From: an uncultured Myxococcales bacterium
GTDB taxonomy: Bacteria; Myxococcota_A; UBA9042
NCBI GenBank assembly: GCA_903955385.1
Contig: CAJBNH010000081.1
Location: forward strand, 1-35,852
DNA length: 35,852 nt
Direction of reading: 5' to 3'
Part shown: positions 25,587 through 34,014 of the stretch, piece after piece
Position numbering within the stretch: position 1 is the first letter of the stretch
Layout of the letters: the number at the start of each line of letters is the position of its first letter
The notes under the pieces: generated by a model
Told to the model about the DNA's origin: nothing
Databases searched by the model: none
The model's input: the letters and a program-made list of their open reading frames with translations, nothing else
Translations under genes and position numbers: made by a program

Positions 25587-27805
25587 GCGACCCCCGGACG
25601 CTCGAGGCGGACGAAGTTCACGCTCATGCCCGTACCGCCCATGATCGGGTCGATGGCGACGCGTGTGGTCAGGTGGCTGTCCGAGGCACCCTTGCCGCGG
25701 GCGAACTTCAGTCCCTTGGCGGTGTGTCCGAAGCCGTGTTGCAGGTAGACCGCATCCCCGCGAATTCGCTCGGTGATCTTCACAGACACCGGCGACGACT
25801 TGATGCCGTCCTGGTTGATCAGCACGACGTACTCGCCCTGCTGCAGCGGCTCGGACTCGAAGCCGGGCAGGGTCTTGGCCACGGCGGCATTCAACCACAC
25901 CTGGTTTTCAGCTTGGATCTCCGTCAGCTCGCGGTTGTTGGTCGTGCGGCCGAACGTGTGCACGGGCGACCGTCCGGTCAGCAGCCGGAAACTGCCGGCG
26001 GGCGGTTCATCGGGCGGAGTGAACTCGGGCAGGGCGTGAAAGCCGTGGGACTTCAGCGTCTCGCTCGCCAGCTCGATCTTGCCGCTGGGGGTGTCGAAGG
26101 TCAGGGGCAGGCCGTCTTCCTCACACGAAGGTCGCAGCTTGCCGACCGCGACACCCGACTTGCGGACCAGCGCCGGGTCCATGCCCGACGCCGTCAGCCG
26201 GGTGTCGACGACCTGGGCGCCTGTCTGCCACGGGAAGTACGCGTCCAGCTGCAGTTTCTTGCCGAGTTCCTTGGCGATCCACCACCCGGGCTTCGAGTCG
26301 TACTTGGGCTCGACCACCTTCTGCCGCAGGGCAACGAACGGCGGATTCCACGCGGGCGCCCACAGGTCGTCGTCGCGCTCGAGGTAGGTGCACTCAGGCA
26401 GCACCACGTCGGCGTACCCCACGATCTCGGCGGGCAGCACGTCGACCACCGCCAGGAAGTCCAACGCCTGGATCTTCTTTTCGGTCTGGCGCCAGTCGGG
26501 CAGGGCCTGGATCAGGTTGGTGCCGTAGACCAGCCACGCGTGGATGCCGTCGAGCTTGTCGGGACCCACCGTGGCGTTGCACACGCCCGACGCCAGCACT
26601 TCGTCGGCCAGCGGGTATTTGCCCTCGGGCTTGTCGCGCAGCGCAGAGTGCTCGGGGTACTTGGGGTACGGGTACTTGGCGACCTCGACTTGACCGGGGC
26701 TGAGGAACCCGCCGCGCCGCCCCCAGTTGCCCAGCAATGCGGCCAGAATTGCCATCGCACGGGCCCGCTGCGTGTCGTCGCCGTACCACGTTGCACGCCG
26801 ACCGGGGTGCACCAGCGACGCGGGCTTGAAGCCGGCGATGAAGCGCGCGGTCTCCCGGATCAGCTCCGGGCGGATTCCAGTGTGCGGATAGGCCCACTCG
26901 GGCGTCTTGTCGGCGACGTGGGCCGCCAGCGCGTCAAAGCCAATGGCGTACTTCGTCAGGTAGTCGGCGTCGTACAGCTTCTCGGTGACGATGACGTGCA
27001 TCCACGCCAGCAGCAGCGCGATGTCGGTTCCCGGCTTGATCGGCAGCCAGTACTTGGCCTTGCCCGCTGCCACCGAAAAGCGCGGGTCGACGACGACCAG
27101 CTGGGCGCCGCGGTCCAGGGCTTCAGCGAAGTCCTGCACCTGCGTGTTGTGCATGTTCTCGCCCAAGTGGCTGCCGATCAGGGTGATGCAGCGGGCGTTG
27201 GCGATGTCGACGGGCTCCGGCGACCCGAGGATCGTGCCGTAGGTCAGGTTGTAGCCGACCTCACGCGGACCCCGGCACTGCGCATACGATGGCGCCGCGA
27301 TGTGGTGCGAGCCGAACGCCTTCATCAGGTGGCTGAACCACGAGCCGCCGTAACCATGCGAGAACAGGGCAACCGCCTCCGGCCCGTACTTGGCCTTGAC
27401 CTGCTCCATGCCCTGCGCGACACGGCCCAGCGCGTCGTCCCACGAGACGGGGGCGAACACGTCCTCGCCGCGCTTCTTCATGCGAACCAAGGGCTGCTTG
27501 AGGCGATCGGGGTCGTTCAGCGCGCCGGTGCCGCCGACGCCGCGCGGGCACAGGCGGCCGCGGGACAGCGGGTGCGCGGGGTTGCCCTCGAGCTTGGTGA
27601 CCTCGTCGCCGCGGACGTGGGCCAGTACGCCGCACTTCCAGAAGCACAGCTCGCAGAACGTGGGCACGATGCGGTCGCCCTGCGTGTGCGGATTGGGAAC
27701 TTGCGGTGAGGCGTAGCCCCACCAGTCGGTGGTCAGGCCGGAGGCGGCCGCGACACCTGTGCCGGCGGCGCCGATCTGCAGGAAGCGTCTGCGTGTCACG
27801 GACAT
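25583..27805 (-). CDS. Tat-exported molybdopterin oxidoreductase (Psr/Phs-type sulfur reductase catalytic subunit)
   Basis: A 740-residue protein. TRRRFLQ at 4-10 is a twin-arginine motif, followed by a signal segment. The 4Fe-4S ligands are C51, C54, C58 and C86. The segment SYAQCRGPREVG places C177 as the likely molybdenum ligand, as in polysulfide and thiosulfate reductases. A C-terminal molydop-binding domain includes LLTGRSPVHTFGRTTNNREL. Family knowledge suggests reduction of polysulfide, thiosulfate or tetrathionate in the periplasm, but arsenate or selenate relatives cannot be excluded by eye. The neighbouring YeeE/YedE and rhodanese genes favour a sulfur substrate. The ATG at 27805 is 40 bp after the ArsR gene. 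Exact substrate is inferred. Confidence 0.9.
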   Translation of the reverse strand: MSVTRRRFLQIGAAGTGVAAASGLTTDWWGYASPQVPNPHTQGDRIVPTFCELCFWKCGVLAHVRGDEVTKLEGNPAHPLSRGRLCPRGVGGTGALNDPDRLKQPLVRMKKRGEDVFAPVSWDDALGRVAQGMEQVKAKYGPEAVALFSHGYGGSWFSHLMKAFGSHHIAAPSYAQCRGPREVGYNLTYGTILGSPEPVDIANARCITLIGSHLGENMHNTQVQDFAEALDRGAQLVVVDPRFSVAAGKAKYWLPIKPGTDIALLLAWMHVIVTEKLYDADYLTKYAIGFDALAAHVADKTPEWAYPHTGIRPELIRETARFIAGFKPASLVHPGRRATWYGDDTQRARAMAILAALLGNWGRRGGFLSPGQVEVAKYPYPKYPEHSALRDKPEGKYPLADEVLASGVCNATVGPDKLDGIHAWLVYGTNLIQALPDWRQTEKKIQALDFLAVVDVLPAEIVGYADVVLPECTYLERDDDLWAPAWNPPFVALRQKVVEPKYDSKPGWWIAKELGKKLQLDAYFPWQTGAQVVDTRLTASGMDPALVRKSGVAVGKLRPSCEEDGLPLTFDTPSGKIELASETLKSHGFHALPEFTPPDEPPAGSFRLLTGRSPVHTFGRTTNNRELTEIQAENQVWLNAAVAKTLPGFESEPLQQGEYVVLINQDGIKSSPVSVKITERIRGDAVYLQHGFGHTAKGLKFARGKGASDSHLTTRVAIDPIMGGTGMSVNFVRLERPGVA

Positions 27806-27845
27806 GGCGTTGCACCTCGTACGGTCAGAGACGTCGGCGGGGGGC

Positions 27846-28178
27846 TCAGCGAATCGAGCACCCGTCCAGGCAGGACACAAGCGACTGCAGCTGGGGCTCG
27901 GCCAGCTCGTAGAACGCAAAACCGTCGCGGCGCACCGCCCGAACCAGGTGTCGCATGCGAAGAATTCTCAAGTGTTGCGACACAAGCGCCTGATCGACCC
28001 CAAGCCGGTCGGCCATGGCGTTGACGTGCAGCGGGCCGTTGCAGAGCAACGCGACGATGCGGATCCGCAGCGGATGGGCGACGGCCTTCAACAACTCGGC
28101 CAAGTGCTCGGCGCGAGGCGGATCGTCGTCGACAGAGCGGGAGCGGAGGGGGGCGGTTGTGGCGATCGTGTGGGACAC
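27846..28178 (-). CDS. ArsR-family repressor, candidate sulfide/persulfide sensor
   Basis: A 110-residue winged-helix protein. Residues 25-90 show the ArsR fold: LLKAVAHPLRIRIVALLCNGPLHVNAMADRLGVDQALVSQHLRILR, then the wing VRAVRRDGFAFYEL. Cysteines lie at 46 (in LLCNG) and at 103 and 107 near the C terminus. This one-early, one-late layout resembles the persulfide sensors BigR and SqrR, which form a tetrasulfide bridge; the metal-binding CVC box of ArsR is absent. A GTG start at 28178 has GGAG (28187-28184) with a 5-nt spacer. Upstream in-frame extension would be arginine-rich and cross the operator. It heads the sulfur operon and probably represses it through the inverted repeat at 28250-28269. 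Confidence 0.85.
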   Translation of the reverse strand: MSHTIATTAPLRSRSVDDDPPRAEHLAELLKAVAHPLRIRIVALLCNGPLHVNAMADRLGVDQALVSQHLRILRMRHLVRAVRRDGFAFYELAEPQLQSLVSCLDGCSIR

Positions 28179-28249
28179 GACAACTCCGGAAGTGGTTGGG
28201 GCGAAGGAGCGGGAGCGGGGGGCAGCGGGGGGAGAATCGCGACCTACGC

Positions 28250-28269
28250 ATATAGCAAGTCCGCTATAT
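28250..28269. promoter_or_regulatory. Candidate ArsR operator overlapping the -10
   Basis: ATATAGC-AAGTCC-GCTATAT is a perfect 7-bp inverted repeat in an AT-rich pocket of otherwise GC-rich DNA, 72 bp upstream of the arsR-type start. It covers the predicted -10, an ideal position for repression relieved by sulfide or persulfide. Confidence 0.65.
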
Positions 28270-28292
28270 CTACCCACGGCGAAATGGGTCAA
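28263..28292 (-). promoter_or_regulatory. Putative sulfur-operon promoter
   Basis: On the minus strand TTGACC (28292-28287), 18 bp, then TATAGC (28268-28263). The -10 lies inside the inverted repeat. The leader to the GTG at 28178 is about 78 nt. Confidence 0.55.
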
Positions 28293-28381
28293 GTGCGGAA
28301 GCGCTGCGCTCGCTCTGCGCGGGGCGTCCAACCACGCCTGACTGGAGTGCTGAGTGTGGAAAAGTCCGCGAACTGCTTGCA

Positions 28382-28399
28382 ATTGATGTGTTAATCAAT
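28382..28399. promoter_or_regulatory. ATTGAT-N6-ATCAAT inverted repeat
   Basis: A perfect 6-bp inverted repeat with a 6-bp centre, about 90 bp upstream of the sulfur-operon -35. The half-sites TTGAT/ATCAA equal those of FNR, but FNR boxes have a 4-bp centre, so the regulator is uncertain. Confidence 0.35.
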
Positions 28400-28546
28400 A
28401 GACTTTTGGGTCTAGTGAAACACTGGATCAGACCTTGATCGTGAGGATGGCCTCAGCCGGGGCACAAGTCGCACCAAGCGGCGATGACCCGGAAATTACG
28501 TTGGATTAGGTGAAAGAAGGTGCGCGGCAGGGCGGGGGCAGCTCGC

Positions 28547-29629
28547 TCAAACGCCGCTGGCAGCGTGTGCGGCAGCCTTGCGCGCCAGAAAGGCGTTGCG
28601 CTTCTTCTCGAGCATCGGGGCAAAGCTGAGCACCAGGATCGCGCACATGATCGACGCAGCGCCGCCCAACTCGTAGGCGTCCATCGACTTGCCGAAGAAG
28701 TACGCGATCAGGCCGGCGGCGATGACGCCCGCGAGCACGCTCGAGGCGCGGTTGACGGGTACGGCAAAGGTGTTCTCGCTCTTGTCGAGCAGCACCAGAC
28801 CGCCAAAGATGCCGGTTCCCTGCGAGCACAGGCCAATCGCCATCAGCAGCAGCAGCGTGGGCATCGTCACGGCAGACAGATCCAGGAATTGTCCCAGCAT
28901 CGAGAAGCCGTGCTGCAGCTGTCCGCCAAACTCGCCGGGCATGAACGACAGACCGGCAATCGTCAGCAGAATCATGGGTGTGGCGACAAGCTGCTCTTCC
29001 ACGAAGTAGCGAACTTGCGCGCCTTCCTCGTCGGACTTGCCGAAGCGCGTCATCAGACGCAGGCGCACAAAGTACGCGGCGATGTAGGCGGCGAAGTTGA
29101 TGGCGGCGATCACCGGCATCGAGATCCGCGCGTCCTTCATGAACGGGATGATCACGGCCAGCACGCTGAAGCCAAAGCCAACCCATGAGAACCAGCGGAC
29201 CTTGCGGCGCCCCAGCAGGTCGACGACCGGAGCCACCATCAGCACGCCGCCTCGCATCAGCAGCTGCGCGAACACAATCGACATATCGAAGGTGTAGGCC
29301 AGGGTGGTGGTGGCGATGATGGCTGCGGTGCCGATGCCCGACAGGAGCGTGGCAAGCGACGGGCGCGGCAGCATGAACGGCCCCAGCTTGAACCGGTGGG
29401 CGTGCTTCCACAGACCGGTCGCCCACAAGAACACCATCATGCCCAGCGTGGACGTCGCGATGGTGATCGGCAGCATCGAAGTGCCCGACATTTTGGGGAT
29501 CGTCGGGGCCAGCAGGCCGCTGGACAACGCCTTGGTCATCGCCGCGTACGGCACGTAGGCGGCGAAATACCCGAAAGCAAACGTCCAGATCGACCAAATC
29601 CCGGACTTCTTTTCTGCCGAATCCGTCAT
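28547..29629 (-). CDS. Multi-helix membrane protein, DMT/EamA-like transporter
   Basis: A 360-residue inner-membrane protein with about ten hydrophobic segments. The layout suggests two five-helix halves, as in the drug/metabolite transporter superfamily. Near the end NRASSVLAGVIAAGLIAYFFGKSMDAYELGGAASIMCAILVL resembles the last two helices of an EamA repeat. I cannot name a substrate, and assignment to the family is tentative. The ATG at 29629 has GAGG (29641-29638) with an 8-nt spacer. It is transcribed towards the sulfur operon but has its own promoter and is separated from it by 368 bp, so a shared role is not shown. Confidence 0.75.
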   Translation of the reverse strand: MTDSAEKKSGIWSIWTFAFGYFAAYVPYAAMTKALSSGLLAPTIPKMSGTSMLPITIATSTLGMMVFLWATGLWKHAHRFKLGPFMLPRPSLATLLSGIGTAAIIATTTLAYTFDMSIVFAQLLMRGGVLMVAPVVDLLGRRKVRWFSWVGFGFSVLAVIIPFMKDARISMPVIAAINFAAYIAAYFVRLRLMTRFGKSDEEGAQVRYFVEEQLVATPMILLTIAGLSFMPGEFGGQLQHGFSMLGQFLDLSAVTMPTLLLLMAIGLCSQGTGIFGGLVLLDKSENTFAVPVNRASSVLAGVIAAGLIAYFFGKSMDAYELGGAASIMCAILVLSFAPMLEKKRNAFLARKAAAHAASGV

Positions 29630-29690
29630 GGCGTGGGCCTCGTGCGGCGTAGCACGTCGCAGGCGCCCGGGGGGAAGGGCGCAACGTTCG

Positions 29691-29720
29691 ATTCTGACCA
29701 CAGTCTTGATGGAGCGTCAA
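29691..29720 (-). promoter_or_regulatory. Putative promoter of the DMT-like gene
   Basis: On the minus strand TTGACG (29720-29715), 18 bp, then CAGAAT (29696-29691). The leader to the ATG at 29629 is about 55 nt. Confidence 0.4.
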
Positions 29721-29802
29721 AACAATGGCGGTTGCGGTTGCAGCACGCGATCTGTCCCGGTTTGTCCGGTCCCCGCGCCGCCGACGGGTCAGCGGCCGGG
29801 TC

Positions 29803-29831
29803 TTGGGGACCGACCTCCGTCCGTGTATCGT
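29803..29831 (+). promoter_or_regulatory. Putative promoter of the LysM/M15 gene
   Basis: TTGGGG (29803-29808), 17 bp, then TATCGT (29826-29831). A second candidate lies nearer the gene: TTGCGC (29896-29901), 17 bp, TACCCG (29919-29924). Which is used cannot be told by eye. Confidence 0.4.
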
Positions 29832-29957
29832 CCGGGCCTGAGGGCTGGGCGGGGTCGCAGCGCCCCCGGTTCGACCGGCCTTGCACACGTGCCATTTGCG
29901 CCCGACGGCGACCTGCGGTACCCGTCAAGCAGCGTCCTCGACGTCACAGGTGCCATC

Positions 29958-31442
29958 ATGCCTCAGCAACAGCAGAACCCGCAGACCTCTCAGAAGCAGC
30001 AGCAGCCCGCTGCGCCGCAAGGTGGTGGTCAGGGCAATCAGGGGCGAGCGGCTCGTCCGAGTTCTGCGGCGACGCAGCGCGGCTACGGCCCCAGCGCGGC
30101 CGAGACCAAGCCCAAGGCCAAGGGCGAGCAGGCTGCCCCCGGTCCCGTGATCAAGCACAAGATCAAGCCGGGCGACACGTTGTGGGCGCTGGCCGAGCAG
30201 TACCTGGGCAGCGGCTTGCAGTGGAAGACGATCCTCGCCGCCAATGCCGACAAGATCCCGTCCAAGGATCGGCTGCGCGTCGGATCCATCATCGACATTC
30301 CGACCGGAGACACCGCGTCCCAAGGCGATGAGCGGTCGGCCCAGGACCTGCCCGCCGCAAGCCCCGGCCCCACCCCCGGCCAGCGCGAGCCGGCACCTGG
30401 CGCCGAGGGTGGCAAGCCCAAGAAGAGCAAGGAGTTGACGCCAGAGGCCCTGAATGCGGCCCGGCGCTTTTACGACGCAAACCCCGGGATGTACCTGCCG
30501 CACGTGATTCGGCGACTGCAGGCGGCTGTGGGCCAAACCCCGGACGGCGTCATGGGCCTGCAAACGGTTCAGGCCGTGGCAGCCTGGCAGGCAGACCGAG
30601 GCATGGCGGCCGATGGCATCGCGGGCAGGGCGACGTGCGCGGCGATGTTCGGGCGCGACGTGCGCTTTGACCCCAAGCCGAAGATCGAGCCCCCTCGCAG
30701 CGGCGAGATCCTGTCGCCGGCCGCGGTGTTGAATGCGGTCGACTGGTATCGGCGCAACCGCAGCCAGTATCCGGCACCGGTGTTCTCTCGCATCGAAGGC
30801 AAGCTCGGTCGCCCCGCCGACGGCCTGCCCGACTCCGACACCGTGACCTCGATCGCCGCGTGGCAGCGTCAACATGCGCTTGCGTCGGATGGCATTGCGG
30901 GCGTCGACACGATGACCAAGATGTTCGGTGGCGACATTCGCGCTGGCGTGCAGGTGCCCAAGCCCGGTCAACAGGCCAAGGAAGCGAGCACGGCCGCCGG
31001 TGGCGGCTCCGGTTTGGATCTGCCCAGTGGACTCGCACAGATTCGCAAGGTGTTCGGTGACGCGGGCACCAGCATCGTTGGCGCCGCGATGCGCGCGGGA
31101 CCCGGCGGAGAGATGGTCACGGTGCAGTGCCACAAGAAGATCGCGGACAAGCTCGCCAAGGTCTTCGACGACATCCACAAGGATGGCGCCAGCGCACACA
31201 TCAAGAGCTACGGTGGCTGCTACGTCTACCGCAAGAAGCGCCGCAGCGGCACCGAGTGGTCGACCCACGCCTGGGGCATCGCGATCGACGTCAACGCCGA
31301 GTGGAACCCGATGGCCAACACCAAGAACATGAAGGTGACCGACGGCCAGAAGGTGCTGGTGCCCTACTTTGAGCGACACGGCTTCTACTGGGGCGGCAAC
31401 TTCGGCGACCCGATGCACTTCCAGTACTGCACCGGGTACTAG
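29958..31442 (+). CDS. LysM, double peptidoglycan-binding, M15 peptidase protein without a signal peptide
   Basis: A 494-residue protein. It starts with a Gln-rich low-complexity segment (1-60), then a LysM domain (about 63-115, IKPGDTLWALAEQYLG ... GSIIDIP) and a Pro-rich linker. Two peptidoglycan-binding repeats follow (about 157-232 and 252-330), each ending DGIAG...MFG. A C-terminal M15 (VanY/DD-carboxypeptidase) domain (about 384-494) has zinc ligands H437 and D444 in HAWGIAID and H487 in DPMHFQY. It should cut D-amino-acid links in peptidoglycan stems. No Sec, Tat or lipoprotein signal is visible, although its substrate is periplasmic, so it may leave by another route such as a contractile injection particle or cell lysis. 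The ATG at 29958 is just before the Gln-rich start, with only a modest AGG site. Confidence 0.85.
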   Translation: MPQQQQNPQTSQKQQQPAAPQGGGQGNQGRAARPSSAATQRGYGPSAAETKPKAKGEQAAPGPVIKHKIKPGDTLWALAEQYLGSGLQWKTILAANADKIPSKDRLRVGSIIDIPTGDTASQGDERSAQDLPAASPGPTPGQREPAPGAEGGKPKKSKELTPEALNAARRFYDANPGMYLPHVIRRLQAAVGQTPDGVMGLQTVQAVAAWQADRGMAADGIAGRATCAAMFGRDVRFDPKPKIEPPRSGEILSPAAVLNAVDWYRRNRSQYPAPVFSRIEGKLGRPADGLPDSDTVTSIAAWQRQHALASDGIAGVDTMTKMFGGDIRAGVQVPKPGQQAKEASTAAGGGSGLDLPSGLAQIRKVFGDAGTSIVGAAMRAGPGGEMVTVQCHKKIADKLAKVFDDIHKDGASAHIKSYGGCYVYRKKRRSGTEWSTHAWGIAIDVNAEWNPMANTKNMKVTDGQKVLVPYFERHGFYWGGNFGDPMHFQYCTGY

Positions 31443-31495
31443 TCGGCGGCGTATCCGCAATCACTTGGATTCGCAGGTATTTGTCGTGCGGGCGA

Positions 31496-33307
31496 TCAGG
31501 CCGCCGACCGACCGGCAGCGTCCGCCGACTCGTCGTAGAGCGCATCGATCTCGGCCGCATACTTCTCGCGGATCACCTTGCGCTTGATCTTCATCGTGGG
31601 CGTCAACTCACCGCCCTCAATGGTGAATTCGCCGGCAACGATCGACCAGCGCTTGATCGTCTGCACCTTGGCCAAACGCTGGTTCATCTCGTCGATCTGC
31701 CGCTGCAGGTACAGGCGGAACACGGGGCAGGTCGAGGCACTCTGCAGGTCACGAGCGGGGCTGCCCGCCTCTGCCGCAGTCGCTGCGACCCGCTCGGCGT
31801 CCAGCGTCAGCAGAGCGGCCAGATACTTCTTCGCGTCGCCGATGACGACGGCCTGGCTGATGACGGGGATGCCCTTCAGCAGGCCTTCCAGGATCTGGGG
31901 CGCCACGTTCTCTCCGCCGGCCGTGATCAGCAGATCCTTCTTGCGATCGGTGATCTTCAGAAAGCCGTAGGAGTCGATGGTGCCGATGTCGCCGGAGTGC
32001 AGCCAGCCTTCGCCGTCCATGGACTCGGCGGTGGCGTCGGGATTCTTGAAGTAGCCCTTGAAGACGTGACGGCCGCGCATGCAGATCTCGCCGTCGTCGG
32101 CGATCTTCAACTCGGTGCCGGGAAGCGCCCAACCCGCCTTGCCCGTCGCGTACTTGGCGGGGGTCGAGATGGTCGCCGGACCCGTGCACTCGCTCATGCC
32201 GAAGACTTCGTAAACCGGCAGGCCCAGCGCCAGGAAGAACTCGAGTGTCGACTTCGAGATCGGCGCGGCGGACGTGATCTGCGCCCGGCAACGGTCCAGA
32301 CCCAGCTTCTCGCGCACGGTAGAAAACACGAGCTTGTTCGCCAGCCCGTAAAGCAGCGGACGGCCCTCGCCCCGCTGGTCCGCATAGCCACCTTTGAGGC
32401 CCTGGGTGCGGGCCCACGCGACAATCTTCTTCTTCAGGGGAGGGTTGTTGGCCCCCGCCGACAGCATCTTCTCCTGAATCTTCTCCCAGACGCGGGGCAC
32501 ACCCAGGAACCAGTGCGGGCGAACTTCCTGAAGATTGGCGCCCAGCTTGTCCATGCTCTCGGCAAACCAGCTGCAACCTGCGATGGCCATCGGCCCATGC
32601 AGCGTCACGACCTGCTCCGCGATGTGCGACAGGGGCAGGTAGCTGACCGTGTACTCACCGCGCCGGATGTCCATGGTCTGCAAGGCAGATCGCGTGGTGA
32701 ACACGATGTTGTCGTGCGAGATCATCACGCCCTTGGGGTTGCCGGTCGTCCCTGAGGTGTAGATCAGCGTGCAGACGTCGTCGGGCGCCTGCGCGGCGAT
32801 GCGGGCGTCCAGTTCCGCTTCCGAGACTTCAGCTCCCAGATCGAGCATCTGCTGCCAGCTGTAGACGCCGGGCACTGTCGGCTGGCCGTGCATCTGGACG
32901 ATGGCCTTGAGCGCCGGCAGCCGATCGCGCACGGCCAGAAACTTCGCCAGCTGCGCCTCGTCCTCAACCACCGCCAGCGCCGCCTCGGCGTGTTCCGCAA
33001 TGTACTCGCATTGCTCGGCCGAGCTGGTGGAGTAGATGCCCGCGGGAAAGCCACCCGCAAGGATGGCGCCCACGTCAGACAGGAACCATTCTGGGCAGTT
33101 GTAGCCGATGATGGCGACGCCGCGACCGCGCTCGAGACCCAGACGAAGGAACCCGCGCGCCACCAGACGCGCCTGTTGCCGGTACTCCGACCAGGTCGTG
33201 GTCTGCCACTCACCGCCGCGCTTGACCTTCATGGCTGGCAAGTCGCCCGCCTCGCGCGCGGTCCGGTCCAGCACGTCGCTCACCCTGATCTTGTCGGTCG
33301 TCGTCAT
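31496..33307 (-). CDS. Long-chain fatty acid-CoA ligase (AMP-forming)
   Basis: A 603-residue cytoplasmic or membrane-associated ligase of the ANL superfamily, FadD15-like subgroup. It activates fatty acids to acyl-AMP and then acyl-CoA. The AMP-binding motif YTSGTTGNPKG is at about residues 185-195. Later motifs are intact: YEVFGMSECTGP (A5 region), GEICMRGRHVFKGYFKNPDAT, WLHSGDIGTIDSYGFLKITDRKKDLLITAGGENVAP, and a C-terminal TPTMKIKRKVI with the catalytic lysine region. The ATG at 33307 has GAGG (33318-33315) with a 7-nt spacer. It stands alone with its own promoter, converging on the M15 gene. Confidence 0.92.
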   Translation of the reverse strand: MTTTDKIRVSDVLDRTAREAGDLPAMKVKRGGEWQTTTWSEYRQQARLVARGFLRLGLERGRGVAIIGYNCPEWFLSDVGAILAGGFPAGIYSTSSAEQCEYIAEHAEAALAVVEDEAQLAKFLAVRDRLPALKAIVQMHGQPTVPGVYSWQQMLDLGAEVSEAELDARIAAQAPDDVCTLIYTSGTTGNPKGVMISHDNIVFTTRSALQTMDIRRGEYTVSYLPLSHIAEQVVTLHGPMAIAGCSWFAESMDKLGANLQEVRPHWFLGVPRVWEKIQEKMLSAGANNPPLKKKIVAWARTQGLKGGYADQRGEGRPLLYGLANKLVFSTVREKLGLDRCRAQITSAAPISKSTLEFFLALGLPVYEVFGMSECTGPATISTPAKYATGKAGWALPGTELKIADDGEICMRGRHVFKGYFKNPDATAESMDGEGWLHSGDIGTIDSYGFLKITDRKKDLLITAGGENVAPQILEGLLKGIPVISQAVVIGDAKKYLAALLTLDAERVAATAAEAGSPARDLQSASTCPVFRLYLQRQIDEMNQRLAKVQTIKRWSIVAGEFTIEGGELTPTMKIKRKVIREKYAAEIDALYDESADAAGRSAA

Positions 33308-33703
33308 CGGCTTGCCTCGCGCGCAACGGACGCGGCAGGTGGGCGGTGCCACCGGTCGGCTCGCTGCGGTCTATCGGTTCTGGTCGCGTTCCACGGCCCA
33401 CGGTGGTGGGCGCGCCCCCCGGCGCAAGTCACAGCGGATAACATGCCATGACGCAAGGCGCAACGACTGTTCACCTGAGGCCTTTGCGTGCGTCGACACC
33501 TCCCATCCACCAGGCCACGTCTGCTGCCTCAGCGTCGTCGCGACGGCCAACTGCGCGGAAACCAGCCGAAGGTCGATGTGTGTAACCAAATGAATGATAA
33601 GGTGAATGCGGATCTTCTGGACTGGGCGCATGGGATTCTGCTACCCGTTGGCTGCGAACGGCAGTCGGGCTTCGGCTTGTCCAGCTACTGAGGGGCGCCA
33701 CCC
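33308..33703. other. Non-coding interval before the RHH gene
   Basis: Holds the ligase promoter and a locally AT-rich stretch (33580-33605). A 33-codon open frame at 33590-33691 lacks a ribosome site and is not called. No RNA gene recognised. Confidence 0.5.
33435..33463 (-). promoter_or_regulatory. Putative promoter of the acyl-CoA ligase
   Basis: On the minus strand TTGCGC (33463-33458), 17 bp, then TATCCG (33440-33435), giving a leader of about 120 nt before the ATG at 33307. Confidence 0.4.
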
Positions 33704-33952
33704 ATGGGCAGAATCACCGTCACCATCGACGACCACATGCTGCGGCGGATCCGCGCCCGAGCCACGGCTCAGGGGACGTCACCCACCTCATTGGTGCGCG
33801 AGTATCTCGAGGCTTTCGCGGGTTCAGACCCGGTGCACGCGATGGCGCTCCAGACCATGCTGGCGCTGTCGCGGCCCGCCCTCGGTCGCCGTGTCGCACC
33901 GTCGACTGACCAGACCACCGACCCGCCGATGGCCCTCCGCCTCATCTCCTGA
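33704..33952 (+). CDS. Ribbon-helix-helix (CopG/Arc-like) DNA-binding protein, orphan
   Basis: An 82-residue protein. Residues 3-40 (RITVTIDDHMLRRIRARA...SPTSLVREYLEAF) form a ribbon-helix-helix: one basic beta strand then two helices, as in CopG or VapB-type antitoxins. The remainder is a Pro/Thr-rich tail without known motif. Antitoxins of this kind normally sit next to a PIN or RelE toxin. The next gene on the strand is a lipoprotein and nothing toxin-like overlaps or follows, so this may be an orphan regulator or a remnant of a toxin-antitoxin pair. The ATG at 33704 has only a weak GAGGGG site upstream. Confidence 0.75.
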   Translation: MGRITVTIDDHMLRRIRARATAQGTSPTSLVREYLEAFAGSDPVHAMALQTMLALSRPALGRRVAPSTDQTTDPPMALRLIS

Positions 33953-34014
33953 ACCGCTGTTGCCGTTTCGTTGCGATGTCGCTGTTGGCGCGAATTCGCG
34001 AGCGCTTCCCGGCT

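Larger units (their letters stand above)
28179..28546. other. Non-coding control region of the sulfur operon
   Basis: Contains the promoter, the ArsR-type operator and the TTGAT-type inverted repeat. It also holds a short TGAGG-ATGG-CCTCA stem near 28443. It is more AT-rich than its surroundings between about 28370 and 28440. No gene seen. Confidence 0.6.
29630..29957. other. Divergent promoter region
   Basis: Non-coding interval between the DMT-like gene and the LysM/M15 gene. It contains candidate promoters for both directions and no convincing small gene. Confidence 0.55.

Noticed and set aside
25673-27709. Long plus-strand open frame over the molybdenum reductase
   Set aside because: Antisense shadow of a gene with intact cofactor motifs.
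28382-28399. Canonical FNR box
   Set aside because: Half-sites match but the centre is 6 bp rather than 4.
33590-33691. 33-codon open frame before the RHH gene
   Set aside because: No ribosome site or recognisable motif; overlaps another open frame.
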